Shown here piece by piece: positions 32,928 to 40,314 of a stretch of 46,358 nucleotides of DNA. The notes beneath the pieces were generated by a model, which did no database searches, was not told the DNA's origin, and was given only the letters and a program-made list of their open reading frames with translations. Each line of letters starts with the position of its first letter. Within the stretch, counting starts at the first letter, position 1. The stretch is from an uncultured Eubacterium sp. Lineage in GTDB: Bacteria > Bacillota > Clostridia > Lachnospirales > CAG-274. The DNA lies in assembly GCA_900545305.1 (NCBI GenBank), contig UQYD01000013.1:1-46358 (forward strand). Direction: 5' to 3'. The position numbers were made by a program, and so were the translations under genes.

Positions 32928-33609
32928 AGTGTTCCCTCCTTACTAATTTAAGATATTTCAAAGCCTTTTCTGTATGGAATGATACCTGATTGTTTACTTT
33001 ATTATATCGCAATCTTTCAACAGCTTCCTTTGAAGTGAGAATATTTGCAATATAGAGCTGAACTGTTTCCATTGTGTTGTCATCAGCTACAGGACCTATT
33101 ACTACATCATAATTATGTTGCAATCCACCTTTTTCCCTGTTTTCTTTTATAAATTCTAACCAATCTTCACTTAATGTATCAAACCTTTTGGCGTTTAATT
33201 CTGTATTTTCATCAAACAAAAATTCATAGACAAAGTATTGCTCTTTCTTCTCTCTAAGAGATAGTCTGTACGCCCAAGCCTTTGACTGTTCTTTCAATAT
33301 GGTTGTATAAAAACCCTTGCCAAAGTCCCTGCGATTATGGGATTTACTTAAATCCACTTCATCAAAATCAAAACAACTGCCGTGATAAACAACTAATTCC
33401 TTAGAACCCTCTGTAATTATTTTTTCAACGTATTCCAAAACTTCCTCTGTGCTGACCTGATGAAGGTATTCGTGCTGTATCATTATTTTTTCGTACACTT
33501 GATACTTATGGAAAAGTTTTATAGCTTCATCACCGGTCAAATGATGTTTTTTTGAATATTCTTCCATAGCTCTTAATGACATCATTTCACAATCAGACTG
33601 TACACTCAT
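32902..33609 (-). CDS. DUF3791-DUF3990 fusion, probable ADP-ribosyltransferase-like toxin
   Basis: A 235-residue soluble protein with two parts. Residues 1-65 (EYSKKHHLTGDEAIKLFHKY, VYEKIMIQHEYLHQ) match my memory of DUF3791. Residues about 70-235 match DUF3990: VVYHGSCFDFDEVDLSKS, then DFGKGFYTT and YFVYEFLFDE, with YDVVIGPVADDNTM. To my knowledge DUF3990 belongs to the ADP-ribosyltransferase clan; the YHGS His and GFYTT Tyr would be the H and Y of the NAD site. The two domains are usually separate neighbouring genes; here they are fused. AGAAGGTGAG precedes the start. Confidence 0.8.
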   Translation of the reverse strand: MSVQSDCEMMSLRAMEEYSKKHHLTGDEAIKLFHKYQVYEKIMIQHEYLHQVSTEEVLEYVEKIITEGSKELVVYHGSCFDFDEVDLSKSHNRRDFGKGFYTTILKEQSKAWAYRLSLREKKEQYFVYEFLFDENTELNAKRFDTLSEDWLEFIKENREKGGLQHNYDVVIGPVADDNTMETVQLYIANILTSKEAVERLRYNKVNNQVSFHTEKALKYLKLVRREHYGNGNLLL

Positions 33610-33657
33610 ATTCTCACCTTCTTTATGTAATATTATAATCTAAATTTTATATTAATT

Positions 33658-33740
33658 CCACTGTTCAGAACAAATTAACTTTGTTAATTTGTGGCTTATA
33701 AATAAGCCATCGGATTTATCTTTCCGATTCACTGTAAAAA
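33658..33740. repeat. Multi-hairpin intergenic repeat, copy D (partial, diverged)
   Basis: Contains the CTG-TT-CAG piece, then CAAATTAAC-TTT-GTTAATTTG (33671-33691), TGGCTTA-TAAA-TAAGCCA (33692-33709) and ATCGGA/TCCGAT (33709-33728). Order, spacing and loops match hairpins 2-4 of copies A and B, but the stems of the first and third are rewritten on both arms so pairing is kept. It lies between the cohesin-SLH terminator and the DUF3791-DUF3990 gene. Confidence 0.85.
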
Positions 33741-33770
33741 TTACCCCCATAAATCAACTATGGGGGCAAA
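33735..33770 (-). terminator. Terminator of the cohesin-SLH gene
   Basis: CCCCCATA (33744-33751) pairs with TATGGGGG (33759-33766), followed on the minus strand by TAATTTTTAC. Confidence 0.88.
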
Positions 33771-33788
33771 TCAGAAATTTATTCTATT

Positions 33789-35171
33789 TTATTTATTCAT
33801 TATCTTGTAGATAACTGTGGCAGCCTGTACTCTTGTAGTAGTAGCCTTTGGAGCAATCTTATTGCCGTCCATACCATTTACATAGCCGTCCTTAACCATA
33901 GCAGAAAGGCTTTCAAGGGCATAAGCTGAAATATCTTCATAGTCGCTGAAACCTTTGAGGTTGTCAGTATTTTCTACTGTAATATCACTGCCGAGCTTGT
34001 ATACAAGAGCTTTCTTAGCTAAAATCATCATATCCTGTCTTGTAATATTACTAGCTGGAGAGAATGTGCCATCGCCATTACCGTTGGCAATGCCTAAATC
34101 CTTTGCAAGACCTACGGCATTGTAGTAATAAGCACCATTTTCTACGTCACTGAAGTTAGACTGTGGAGCTTTTGTTACATCAACACCAATACCCTTAAGG
34201 AGCATAATAATGAAATCAGCTCTCTTAACTTCGTTGTTTGGTAAGAATGTACCGTCACTGTAGCCATTTACAACCTTGTTAGATGCAAGCTCATTGATAT
34301 ACTTAGCACCCCAGTAATCAGCAGGTACATCAGAGAATGTAACAGCCTGTACTGTTGTACTTTCTGTAGAGTTTTCTACTGTAGCAGTAGTAGTTTCTGT
34401 AGTGTCATCAGCAGTAGCATCAGTAGTTACTTCTGTAGTAGTTGTAGTAACTCTTGAAGATGAGCCACCACCACCTCCACCTCCACCGTTGGAAGTGTTT
34501 GCTCTTACAGTAGTAGTTTCTGTAGTTGCTTCTGTAGTAGTTGTGCTGTCGTCACCGTTGTCAGTAGCATTACCGTTTACTAAAACAGTTGAGTGAGCAG
34601 ACTGTACATTTAACTTAGTCTGTGTACCCTTTGTAAGGTTAGCACCTGTAAATTTATCAAAACTTACGTCAGATGAACCGGTACCTACAGCCTTAAACTT
34701 AATTCTGATTACTGTACCTGTTGAAGTGTAGTTCTGTAAATAGTTGTCAACAGATGCAGAATTGTAACCTGAGAACTTTAAAATACCTAACTTACCGGCA
34801 TTAGTCTTGTTGTCAGCCTGTCCATTGTAATCATAGTCCTGTGCCTTTGGTACGAAATCCACTCTTGAGCTGACTACATTACTAGGGAAAAGTGGGATAT
34901 TGTTGTACTCAATAATATCACTAGGCATTTCTGTGTAATCAATATCAACAGCCTCTAAAACAGCAGGGTCAAAATAGACAAAGCCTGTTAAACTGTTGAA
35001 ACCAATAGGGTTGTCAGTTATTTTGTAGTCGGCAAAAAGTGTGTCGCCTACGTTAATTGTTTCTGCTGAAAGCTGACAGTCTGTTGAAAGTGTGTTGTCT
35101 GCACCATATGATAATACAGGAACAACAACCATTGACAAACTTAAAAGCAAAGATAAAATTTTCTTCTTCAT
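33789..35171 (-). CDS. Surface protein with cohesin-like domain, Thr/Gly linker and three SLH repeats
   Basis: A 460-residue exported protein. Signal peptide 1-24 (ends YGA). Residues about 27-200 resemble a cohesin/carbohydrate-binding jelly roll (INVGDTLFADYKITDNPIGF, FVYFDPAVLEAVDIDY, IRIKFKAVGTGSSDVSF). A linker of Thr/Glu repeats with nine Gly in a row follows (about 205-275). Three SLH units fill 278-460 (FSDVPADYWGAKYINELASN, FSDVENGAYYYNAVGLAKDL, and FSDYEDISAYALESLSAM), which bind wall polymers. In cellulosome bacteria, cohesin-SLH proteins anchor dockerin-bearing enzymes. No dockerin is seen in this window. It has a strong GGAGGAG site and its own promoter and terminator. Confidence 0.88.
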   Translation of the reverse strand: MKKKILSLLLSLSMVVVPVLSYGADNTLSTDCQLSAETINVGDTLFADYKITDNPIGFNSLTGFVYFDPAVLEAVDIDYTEMPSDIIEYNNIPLFPSNVVSSRVDFVPKAQDYDYNGQADNKTNAGKLGILKFSGYNSASVDNYLQNYTSTGTVIRIKFKAVGTGSSDVSFDKFTGANLTKGTQTKLNVQSAHSTVLVNGNATDNGDDSTTTTEATTETTTVRANTSNGGGGGGGGSSSRVTTTTTEVTTDATADDTTETTTATVENSTESTTVQAVTFSDVPADYWGAKYINELASNKVVNGYSDGTFLPNNEVKRADFIIMLLKGIGVDVTKAPQSNFSDVENGAYYYNAVGLAKDLGIANGNGDGTFSPASNITRQDMMILAKKALVYKLGSDITVENTDNLKGFSDYEDISAYALESLSAMVKDGYVNGMDGNKIAPKATTTRVQAATVIYKIMNK

Positions 35172-35222
35172 TGGTTCTCCTCCTTTTGTGTTAAGCTGTT
35201 TAGCCTAACTTTTTATAGATTT

Positions 35223-35251
35223 ATAATACCACTTTTTATAGGTTTTTGCAA
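35223..35251 (-). promoter_or_regulatory. Promoter of the cohesin-SLH gene
   Basis: Minus strand TTGCAA (35251-35246), 17-base spacer, TATTAT (35228-35223). Confidence 0.75.
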
Positions 35252-35348
35252 TAAGATATAAAAACGAAAACTTTGTTCTGTTAATCCAAATATGGTAGTA
35301 AAAATAGAAATTTTACTTTTTATTTATCTTAAATATTTGAAAGGTTTT

Positions 35349-35600
35349 AGTCCATTTTTTCTGTTCAGAACATTTTGCTTTGCAAAATACGGCTTATAAA
35401 TAAGCTACCGGACTTCTTTCCGGTTTGCTAATTTGCTGTTCAAAAAATAGTAAAGTTTTACTCCATTTTTTTCAAAAAATGGTGGATTTTTAAGGCAAAG
35501 CCTTAAATCCCTTACTTGTAAGGGAAACAGATGCTTGAAAGAGCATTTTTCTTTGTTTCTTTCTTTTTGCGATAGAAAAAGAAAGATTAAGCATTTTAGT
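35349..35600. repeat. Multi-hairpin intergenic repeat, copy B (longest)
   Basis: Fills most of the 432-base gap between trhP and the cohesin-SLH gene; no coding sequence seen. Hairpins in order: TTCTG-TT-CAGAA; ATTTTGC-TTT-GCAAAAT (35372-35388); GCTTA-TAAA-TAAGC (35392-35405); ACCGGA/TCCGGT (35407-35424); an extra stretch 35425-35488 with AGTAAAGTTTTACT (35449-35462) and CCATTTTTT-TC-AAAAAATGG (35463-35482); TTTAAGGC-AAA-GCCTTAAA (35489-35507); CCCTTAC-TT-GTAAGGG (35509-35524, paired change against copy A); ATGCT/AGCAT (35531-35546); CTTTCTTTTT/AAAAAGAAAG (35559-35585). Confidence 0.9.
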
Positions 35601-35603
35601 TAA

Positions 35604-36848
35604 TCACTCAAGCGTAACTGGATTTTTAGCTTCACGTCTAAACATATCAAAAGCTTCAACTGGTTTATCAACCTTAACCTTTAAAATCTGCTGTGGGTGA
35701 GGAGCTTCTGTAACACTTTCGCCCTTATCGTCATACATTTCCTCTACTGTCATAGTGAAATCTTCGCCATTATGACGCATTACCTCTATCTTTTCGCCTA
35801 CAACGAACTTATTTCTCTGTTCCACTGTTGCATAGCCTGTTTCCTTATCGTAGTCAAGAACCATACCAATGAAGTCATAAGTTCTGATATATGAGCTAGT
35901 AGTGTAAACCTGGTCTTCCTCATTTGGTTTACCGTAGTAGAAACCAGTTGTATAACCTCTGTAGCTTGCCTTAGAAACTTCCTGCATATAGTAGTCCTTT
36001 TTGCTTTCGTACAATGCAGGGTCTTTTAAATAATCGTCAATAGCTTCTCTATAAGCCTTAATAACTGTACCTACATAGAAACAAGTTTTAATTCTACCTT
36101 CTATTTTAAGACTGAAAATGCCGGCATCTACAAGTTCAGGAATGTGCTGAATCATATTTAAGTCCTTAGAATTGAAGATATAAGTACCTCTTTCGTCTTC
36201 AACTATTGGCATATATTCATTTGGTCTAGTCTTTTCTGTAACATAATACTGCCATCTGCAAGGGTGTGAACATGCACCTTTGTTGGCATCTCTACCACTT
36301 AAATAGTTACTTAAAAGGCATCTGCCACTGTAGCTGATACACATTGCACCGTGAACGAAAGCTTCAATTTCTGTATCACCAATTTTATCGTGGAGTTCTT
36401 TAATTTCCTTGAGAGAAAGTTCTCTAGCCATAACAATTCTAGTTGCTCCAAGATTTTTCCAGAAAAGAGCAGACATATAATTAGTATTATTTGCCTGTGT
36501 ACTAATATGAATTGGCATATTAGGAACAGTTTTTCTGGCAAGGGCAAACACACCAGGGTCGGCTACAAGAATTGCATCTACATTTAATTCTTCAAGCTCC
36601 TTAAAGTAGTCTGCCATTTCCTCAAAATCTTCATTGTGAGCAAAGATATTGCAAGTAACATACACCTTTACATCGTGGGCGTGAGCAAACTCTACACCCT
36701 CTTTCATCTGGTCATAGTCAAAGTTTTTAGCCTTTGCTCTAAGTCCAAAATTAGTACCACCAAGGTATACTGCGTCTGCACCATAGAGTACAGCAATTTT
36801 AAGTTTTTCCAAATCTCCAGCTGGAGCAAGTAATTCTATTTTTTTCAT
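35604..36848 (-). CDS. U32 peptidase-family tRNA hydroxylation protein (TrhP-like)
   Basis: A 414-residue U32-family protein. The N-terminus IELLAPAGDLEKLKIAVLYG and the U32 signature AFVHGAMCISYSGRCLLSNY are clear, followed by Cys residues in KGACSHPCRWQYYV that fit the Fe-S ligand set of TrhP/RlhA. Despite the peptidase name, Bacillus YrrN/YrrO (TrhP) make 5-hydroxyuridine at tRNA position 34 from prephenate-dependent chemistry. The gene directly before it encodes the matching methyltransferase TrmR, four bases away, so the pair would make 5-methoxyuridine. Last gene of the ecfA-ecfT-truA-mltG-trmR-trhP unit; repeat copy B follows. Confidence 0.88.
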   Translation of the reverse strand: MKKIELLAPAGDLEKLKIAVLYGADAVYLGGTNFGLRAKAKNFDYDQMKEGVEFAHAHDVKVYVTCNIFAHNEDFEEMADYFKELEELNVDAILVADPGVFALARKTVPNMPIHISTQANNTNYMSALFWKNLGATRIVMARELSLKEIKELHDKIGDTEIEAFVHGAMCISYSGRCLLSNYLSGRDANKGACSHPCRWQYYVTEKTRPNEYMPIVEDERGTYIFNSKDLNMIQHIPELVDAGIFSLKIEGRIKTCFYVGTVIKAYREAIDDYLKDPALYESKKDYYMQEVSKASYRGYTTGFYYGKPNEEDQVYTTSSYIRTYDFIGMVLDYDKETGYATVEQRNKFVVGEKIEVMRHNGEDFTMTVEEMYDDKGESVTEAPHPQQILKVKVDKPVEAFDMFRREAKNPVTLE

Positions 36849-36852
36849 TTTA

Positions 36853-37503
36853 TCAATCCTCTATTTTCTGAATAAATGCCACACCGTCACCAATAGTCAA
36901 TATGCTTGATTTTAACTTTGGATTATTTGTTATTTCATTTAAAAATTCGTTCATTCTCTTGTGAATAGTTCTCTGACGCTTTGGAACTTCCTCGTAAGCC
37001 TGAGCAACTCTGCCCTCTTGCAAAATATCATCGGCAATAATTACTCCACCCTTTTTCAAAAGTCGAAGTACGTCAGGGAGAATTTGTATATACTGACCCT
37101 TTGCTGCGTCCATAAAAATGAAGTCGTACTGTTCGTCCAATGTAGGCAAAATATCGTTGGCATTGCCTTCTAATATTGTAACCTTGTCTTCTACACCAAG
37201 ACGTTTGAAGTTTTCCTTCGCCTGCTTTATCATAACATCAAAACGGTCAATAGTAGTCAAATGGCCACCTTCCTGAAGAAAGCCTGTCATATAACTGGCT
37301 GAAAAGCCTACTGCCATACCGATTTCAAGTATCTTATTAGGCTTAATAATACTTAAAACAACGCCTAAAAACTGAACTACATCTTTTGGTATAATAGGCA
37401 CTTCTTTTTCATAGGAAGTCTTTTGCAACTGACCTAATTCGCCCTCACAAAAAGGCTGTAAATTTTCTAAATATTCGTGAATATAGTTTTCTACCAAACT
37501 CAT
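36853..37503 (-). CDS. trmR: SAM-dependent O-methyltransferase, TrmR-like (tRNA 5-hydroxyuridine)
   Basis: A 216-residue class I methyltransferase. SAM motif I is ILEIGMAVGFSASYM, motif II TIDRFD, and the metal/catalytic region FIFMDAAKGQYIQILPDVLR with GGVIIADD matches the catechol-type O-methyltransferase family. In Bacillus subtilis the same order yrrL(mltG)-yrrM(trmR)-yrrN(trhP) occurs, where TrmR methylates 5-hydroxyuridine in tRNA. The same neighbours here support that role over caffeoyl-CoA methylation, the common automatic name. It begins 12 bases after mltG. Confidence 0.87.
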   Translation of the reverse strand: MSLVENYIHEYLENLQPFCEGELGQLQKTSYEKEVPIIPKDVVQFLGVVLSIIKPNKILEIGMAVGFSASYMTGFLQEGGHLTTIDRFDVMIKQAKENFKRLGVEDKVTILEGNANDILPTLDEQYDFIFMDAAKGQYIQILPDVLRLLKKGGVIIADDILQEGRVAQAYEEVPKRQRTIHKRMNEFLNEITNNPKLKSSILTIGDGVAFIQKIED

Positions 37504-37515
37504 AACTTATTCCTT

Positions 37516-38778
37516 TCAATTTTGACTTTTGTAACTTGCTTCTGCCTTCTGATGTTCTTCATAAGTGGCAGAGAAGTGGTGCTGACCTGTTGTTGTATTT
37601 TCTACTACATAGTAGAGATAATTTGTGTTGTCCGGATTAACAGCAGCCTTAAGAGAGTCTTCACTTGGGCTATTTATTGGACCAACTGGCAATCCATCAA
37701 CAACATAGGTATTGTGCTTATCGTTGTTTTTCAAATCAGAATACAACACTCTTGTAGCTCTCTTACCCATAGAATAAATAACAGAGTCATCAAGCTGTAA
37801 CTTCATATTTTTAGCAAGTCTGTTGTATATTACAGAAGATACCAATGTTCTTTCAGGAGCATATTTTACCTCACCCTCAATAAGTGATGCAATAATAACA
37901 GCATCGTCAAGGGTATGGTTTAATTTCTTAGCCTGTGCTTCAATATCGTTGTCCTTTACAACTTGGTCAAACTTAGCAAGCATCATATTTACAATATCTG
38001 TTGCACTCATATTTTCTTCAATAGAGTATGTAGCTGGGAACAAGTAACCCTCTAAAAGGTTATCTCTTTCCGGAATTTTTGCCACAAAGTCATAGTTGTA
38101 ATCTCTTGAATTGGAAGCAGTTAAAAATTCCTTAGCTGTACAAACTCCCATACTTTCCAAATCTGATGCTATTTCACTAAGCCACTCGCCCTCTCTTACA
38201 GTAAGTTTTTTAGCATTTATACTAGACGCACCTGTGTTGAGAGCCTTTATAATATCATCAAAAATCATATGGTTTGTAAATGTGTAGTAACCTGACTTAA
38301 ACTCTGGACCATATCCCATTTTTTTGCAAAGATACTTGAAGTGGAAGGCACTATCAATAACACCATTGTCCTCCAAAGCCTTAATTATGTCCGTAACCGA
38401 AGAACCTGACTCAATATTTACTGAAATTGTTTCCTCCGGCTTGTTTTTAGCTGAAGAATTGACCTCTGTACTGTTCATTTTCTTAAAGAAAAGAGTAACA
38501 GCCACTACTAAAACAATTAAAACAACAAGCATAATTTTAGCTACAGTAGCAAAATTACTCTTTTTTCTTTTCTTTTTGCCACTGTTTTTAGGCTTACTAG
38601 AAGTCTTGTTTGGCTTTTTTGCTGTAGGCTTTGCCGTACTTCTAGTTCTGTCTGCTGTACCACCTGTTGTACCTCTAGTTCTGTCTGTTGTACTTCTTGT
38701 TGTAGTTTTTCTAGGTGTTCTATTATTCAAATCGTTCCTTGAAAAGCTACCTTTGTTTAAATTATTGTCATTTGTCAT
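37516..38778 (-). CDS. mltG: Endolytic peptidoglycan transglycosylase MltG
   Basis: A 420-residue YceG/MltG protein that cuts nascent glycan strands outside the membrane. Residues 1-75 are a cytosolic, very basic Thr/Arg/Lys tail with repeated TTDRTRGTTGGTADRTRSTA units. A membrane helix covers about 77-97 (ATVAKIMLVVLIVLVVAVTL), followed by a LysM-like part and the catalytic domain, with the conserved Glu in ASLIEGEVKY and the YGLPVGPI-type motif VDGLPVGPINSPSEDSL. The start lies inside the end of truA (11-base overlap), with GGAGG seven bases before it. The long basic tail is unusual and may bind RNA, lipids or division proteins. Confidence 0.92.
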   Translation of the reverse strand: MTNDNNLNKGSFSRNDLNNRTPRKTTTRSTTDRTRGTTGGTADRTRSTAKPTAKKPNKTSSKPKNSGKKKRKKSNFATVAKIMLVVLIVLVVAVTLFFKKMNSTEVNSSAKNKPEETISVNIESGSSVTDIIKALEDNGVIDSAFHFKYLCKKMGYGPEFKSGYYTFTNHMIFDDIIKALNTGASSINAKKLTVREGEWLSEIASDLESMGVCTAKEFLTASNSRDYNYDFVAKIPERDNLLEGYLFPATYSIEENMSATDIVNMMLAKFDQVVKDNDIEAQAKKLNHTLDDAVIIASLIEGEVKYAPERTLVSSVIYNRLAKNMKLQLDDSVIYSMGKRATRVLYSDLKNNDKHNTYVVDGLPVGPINSPSEDSLKAAVNPDNTNYLYYVVENTTTGQHHFSATYEEHQKAEASYKSQN

Positions 38779-39505
38779 AATTTACCTCCATTAAGGTTAA
38801 ACCATTTGGAACTAATGTTTTTCCTGCTTTTGTTCTATCTTTTGATTCTATAATATCCTTTATTTCTTCCGGCTTTATTTTGCCACTGCCTACTGCCACC
38901 AATGTGCCGGCAATAATTCTGACCATATTATAGAGGAAGCCACTTCCTGTAACCGATATTGTTACAATGTCTTTTTCTCTGCGTACATTTAATTTGTATA
39001 TTATACGGACAGTGGTCTTTGTCTGTGAGCCACTGGCACAAAAGGCATTAAAATCGTGTTCGCCAATGAAATACTGGCAAGCCTCATTCATTTTGTCTAT
39101 ATCCAACTCATAGTGAACAAAGTCCGTATAATTATAGAGCAAAGGATTTCTAAAAGCACAATTTTGTATTTTATACTCGTATGTTTTGTCTATGACGCTA
39201 TACTGTGGGTGGAAGTCCTCTCCAACTTCCCTTGCACCATTTACCACTATATCATTGGGCAAAAATGAATTTATAGCATAGGGCATTTTTTCTACAGGAA
39301 TAGTTGTTTCCGTTTCAAAAACCACGCCCTGACACATTGCGTGAACACCTGTGTCAGTACGGCTTGCACCTCTTACAGCAACTGGCTTTCTCATCAATGC
39401 TGAAATAGCCTCCTCCACTTTCTGCTGTACAGTTATAAAATCGTTTTGTCTTTGCCAACCATAGTAATTACTGCCGTCATAGGCAACACTTAACAACACT
39501 TTCAT
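38768..39505 (-). CDS. truA: tRNA pseudouridine synthase A
   Basis: A 245-residue TruA, modifying tRNA positions 38-40. The catalytic Asp lies in GASRTDTGVHAMCQ (D52 region), the N-terminus is LLSVAYDGSNYYGWQRQ, and the C-terminal GSGFLYNMVRIIAGTLV is typical. I place the start at ATG 39505, one base after the ecfT stop, with GGGGTG as ribosome site inside ecfT; a GTG at 39514 overlaps ecfT and is in that site. ecfA-ecfT-truA is the standard gene order in Firmicutes. Confidence 0.95.
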   Translation of the reverse strand: MKVLLSVAYDGSNYYGWQRQNDFITVQQKVEEAISALMRKPVAVRGASRTDTGVHAMCQGVVFETETTIPVEKMPYAINSFLPNDIVVNGAREVGEDFHPQYSVIDKTYEYKIQNCAFRNPLLYNYTDFVHYELDIDKMNEACQYFIGEHDFNAFCASGSQTKTTVRIIYKLNVRREKDIVTISVTGSGFLYNMVRIIAGTLVAVGSGKIKPEEIKDIIESKDRTKAGKTLVPNGLTLMEVNYDK

Positions 39506-39506
39506 A

Positions 39507-40310
39507 TTACACACCCCAAATTATTCTAATCAAAAGCACTACTACTACCAAAGCAACAAGTATTGCCATTGTTACATAATCTTTTTTTGTATATACAAGA
39601 GGGTGCATTTTAGTTCTGTTTACATCGCCCCTGTAACATCTTGCCTCCATAGCCATAGCCAACTCGTCAGCTCGTCTGAAAGATGATATAAAAAGTGGCA
39701 CTAATAGTGGTATCATCGCCTTAGCCTTGTGCATTAAATTGCCATTGTCAAAGTCTGCACCTCTGGCTGTCTGTGCCATTTTGATTTTGTTTAACTCCTC
39801 TACAAGAGTAGGAATAAATCTAAGGGCAATAGTCATCATCATAGCTATTTCGTGAGCCGGCAAGCCTACCTTTTTAAAAGGCTTCAAAAGTCTTTCTATA
39901 CCCTCTGTCAACTTTATTGGAGAAGTTGTGAGAGTAAGCAAAGACGAACCAACTACAAGGAGAATAAGTCTGACACAAAGGCGTATTGCTGTATACAGAC
40001 CTCCTGAATATATCTTCAAAAATCCAAGTCTAAAAACCAAGTCACCGGTTCTGATAAAAAGCATATTTAAAACAACTGTGAAAATAATAATTATTATTAT
40101 ACTTTTTAAACCTCTCAAAAGCATTTTAAAAGGCACATTGGATTTAAAAATGGCACAGCCCAAAAAGAGAGTACAAATGCCGTAGCCCACGATACCTTTA
40201 GCAACAAAAATTGCTACAATATATAGTACTGTTGCCAATATTTTTGTTCTGGAGTCCAAGTCGTGTACAATGGATTTAGTTGGGTAATACTGACCTATTG
40301 TCAAATTCAT
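39507..40310 (-). CDS. ecfT: ECF transporter transmembrane subunit EcfT
   Basis: A 267-residue membrane protein with about five helices and the long coupling helices. Two signature motifs are present: TARGADFDNG and MEARCYRG, the Ala-Arg-Gly type boxes that dock on the ATPase. It links substrate-binding S components (vitamins, metals) to the ATPase. Starts four bases after ecfA and ends at truA, so it is a general-purpose (group II) ECF core. Confidence 0.93.
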   Translation of the reverse strand: MNLTIGQYYPTKSIVHDLDSRTKILATVLYIVAIFVAKGIVGYGICTLFLGCAIFKSNVPFKMLLRGLKSIIIIIIFTVVLNMLFIRTGDLVFRLGFLKIYSGGLYTAIRLCVRLILLVVGSSLLTLTTSPIKLTEGIERLLKPFKKVGLPAHEIAMMMTIALRFIPTLVEELNKIKMAQTARGADFDNGNLMHKAKAMIPLLVPLFISSFRRADELAMAMEARCYRGDVNRTKMHPLVYTKKDYVTMAILVALVVVVLLIRIIWGV

Positions 40311-40314
40311 TTTT

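Noticed and set aside
36853..37503. Calling the O-methyltransferase a caffeoyl-CoA or catechol methyltransferase
   Set aside because: The gene order mltG-trmR-trhP matches the Bacillus tRNA modification cluster, which explains it better.
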